A stretch of 64,000 nucleotides of DNA from the NCBI GenBank assembly GCA_003281715.1, contig QCBE01000003.1:18490-82489 (forward strand). The letters are read 5' to 3'. Origin of the DNA: Prochlorococcus sp. AG-347-B23. Lineage in GTDB: Bacteria; Cyanobacteriota; Cyanobacteriia; PCC-6307; Cyanobiaceae. Shown here one piece after another: positions 62,391-64,000 of this stretch (positions within the stretch are counted from its first letter, which is position 1; each line of letters opens with the position of its first letter). The notes below the pieces were generated by a model that was not told the origin of the DNA, ran no database searches, and was given only the letters and a program-made list of their open reading frames with translations. Both the position numbers and the translations under genes were made by a program.

Positions 62391-62521
62391 CTTTTATTGA
62401 GTAATTACTTTATTTTTTAATGCATAATATTGCTTCATTGTTTATTCTTAGTCAAGAATAATATTCTTTTTACATAATTCGAATATTAAAACCTTTCTAA
62501 TATTAATTTTGTAATTAAAAA

Positions 62522-63841
62522 ATGAAAGATATTAAATGTCCCTCCTGCGGCAAAACTTTCCGAATTGATCCCAGCAGCTTTGAAGAAATACTTCTTCAGA
62601 TAAAAGACGAAGAATTTAATAAACAAATAAAAGAAAGACTTATCTTGGCTGAAGAAGATAATAAAAAAGCTTTGGAAATTTTAAAGCGTGAGTTAAAAAT
62701 ACAGTTAATAGAGCAGAATCGGATTAAAGATTCTGAGATCCAAACTCTTGAATCTAAATTAAAAATAGCTGAAGAAAAGAAAACAAATGCCCTTAATGAA
62801 TTAGAAAATCAAGCAACAAATAAAATTAATTCATTGAATAATGAATTAATCAAGTTGAAAGACGAAATTAAAAACCAGTCTTTAATTTCAGAATTATCTT
62901 TAAAAAACAAAATTAGTGAAGCTGTTACTAATTTAGAAAAAGAAAACTCATCTTTAACAAATTCCATTGAAAAGATGAAGCTTGAAAATTCAATTAATGA
63001 AAAATTAATTGAAGAAAAGTTTAAAAGCAAAATTAGTGAAAGGGACCTGACTATTCAGGAGTTAAGAGAAATGAAATCTAGATTATCTACAAAGATGATA
63101 GGAGAAACATTAGAAATCCATTGCGAAACTCAATTTAATCTTAATCGTGCTTCTGCATTTAAAAACTCATATTTCGAAAAGGATAATGATGCCACTTCAG
63201 GAAGTAAAGGCGATTATATATTTAGAGAATTTGATGAAAATAAAACCGAAGTCGTATCCATAATGTTTGAGATGAAGAATGAAAGTTTAGATGGAACTAA
63301 TAAAAGAAAAAACGAAGATTTTTTAAAAGAATTAGATAAAGATAGAAGACAAAAATCTTGTGAATATGCAGTTCTCGTATCTCTTCTAGAACCAGATAGT
63401 GAACTATATAATGCTGGCATAGTAGATGTTTCTCATAGATTCCCAAAAATGTATGTGATAAGACCTCAATTTTTCTTGCCCATTATTTCTCTGCTAAGAA
63501 ATGCATCAATGGAATCCTTAAAATACAAATCACAAATTGATTTAATGAAACGTGAGAACTTTGACATAACTAATTTTGAAAGTACTCTTGAGCAATTCAA
63601 AAATGCAGTTGGTAAAAATGTTTCACTTGCCAAGGATAGATTTAATGATGCAATTTCAGAAATTGATAAATCAATAACCCATTTACAAAAAACTAAAGAG
63701 GCTTTAGTTCTCTCAAAAAAACATCTTTTATCTGCTGACAGCAAATCTCAAGATTTGACAGTAAAGAAATTAACTAGAAATAATCCAACCATGAAGAAGA
63801 AGTTCAATGATTTAAATAATTTTGAAGATGAAGTAGCCTAA
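62522..63841 (+). CDS. DUF2130 domain-containing protein (zinc ribbon-like N-terminus, coiled coil, PD-(D/E)XK-like core)
   Basis: N-terminal CPSCGKTF; long coiled coil; SRLSTKMIGETLEIHCETQFN...GSKGDYIFREFDENKTEVVSIMFEMKNES...KSCEYAVLVSLLE. Confidence 0.85.
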   Translation: MKDIKCPSCGKTFRIDPSSFEEILLQIKDEEFNKQIKERLILAEEDNKKALEILKRELKIQLIEQNRIKDSEIQTLESKLKIAEEKKTNALNELENQATNKINSLNNELIKLKDEIKNQSLISELSLKNKISEAVTNLEKENSSLTNSIEKMKLENSINEKLIEEKFKSKISERDLTIQELREMKSRLSTKMIGETLEIHCETQFNLNRASAFKNSYFEKDNDATSGSKGDYIFREFDENKTEVVSIMFEMKNESLDGTNKRKNEDFLKELDKDRRQKSCEYAVLVSLLEPDSELYNAGIVDVSHRFPKMYVIRPQFFLPIISLLRNASMESLKYKSQIDLMKRENFDITNFESTLEQFKNAVGKNVSLAKDRFNDAISEIDKSITHLQKTKEALVLSKKHLLSADSKSQDLTVKKLTRNNPTMKKKFNDLNNFEDEVA

Positions 63842-63938
63842 TTAAAAAAAGTTTATAAAATTAATAATAATTAAAAATACATTTAATTTCTAACTTATAA
63901 ATATACTATAAATAATAAATTTCATAGTAAAGAAAATA

Positions 63939-64000
63939 ATGTCTATCAACACTCCTATTTTCAGTATTGCCAAAGATCTTAATATCGAAAGTAATAGAAT
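63939..64000 (+). CDS. 5' end of an ORF truncated by the window edge (IF-2 N-terminal-like start?)
   Basis: MSINTPIFSIAKDLNIESNR... resembles the first helix of IF-2 N-terminal domains; only 20 residues visible. Confidence 0.35.
   Translation, partial: MSINTPIFSIAKDLNIESNR

Noticed and set aside
62443-62460. TATTCTT-AGTC-AAGAATA inverted repeat upstream of the DUF2130 gene
   Set aside because: Only 7 bp, fully AT-rich apart from two pairs, no T-tract directly after; expected by chance in such AT-rich sequence.

Overview
This window reads as a single contig from a very AT-rich, gene-dense marine picocyanobacterium. Protein content and gene style fit a high-light Prochlorococcus; that identification is from recognition, not a database search. 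About 1-58 kb is core metabolism: hisA, proB, lpxD, leuB, a class I (proteobacterial-type) prk, accD, tandem class I and class II fba, purQ/purS, ilvD, pgl-gnd-glgC-hemA-glpX/rpe, ccsA, lptB, typA, chlP, glyS, sir, recG, tsf-rpsB, devBCA-pcyA, a pair of M16 peptidases, sipA, ftsH, clpP, psb29/thf1 and petN. About 58.4-62.4 kb is a cluster of very small, mostly uncharacterised ORFs. It is followed by a ribbon-helix-helix-like protein and a DUF2130 coiled-coil/nuclease-like protein. I found no tRNA, rRNA, CRISPR array, transposase or integrase. The observations most worth following up are: (1) interleaved 8-bp and 9-bp inverted repeats immediately upstream of rpsB, giving a pseudoknot or switch-like leader; (2) an unlisted 54-aa DnaJ-type zinc-finger mini-protein downstream of a CobW GTPase; (3) a UPRT homologue that appears to have lost its PRPP loop; (4) a diverged paralogue pair inside the small-ORF cluster; (5) a 46-aa membrane ORF coupled to petN by an ATGA overlap; and (6) a pcyA-devBCA operon-like array.
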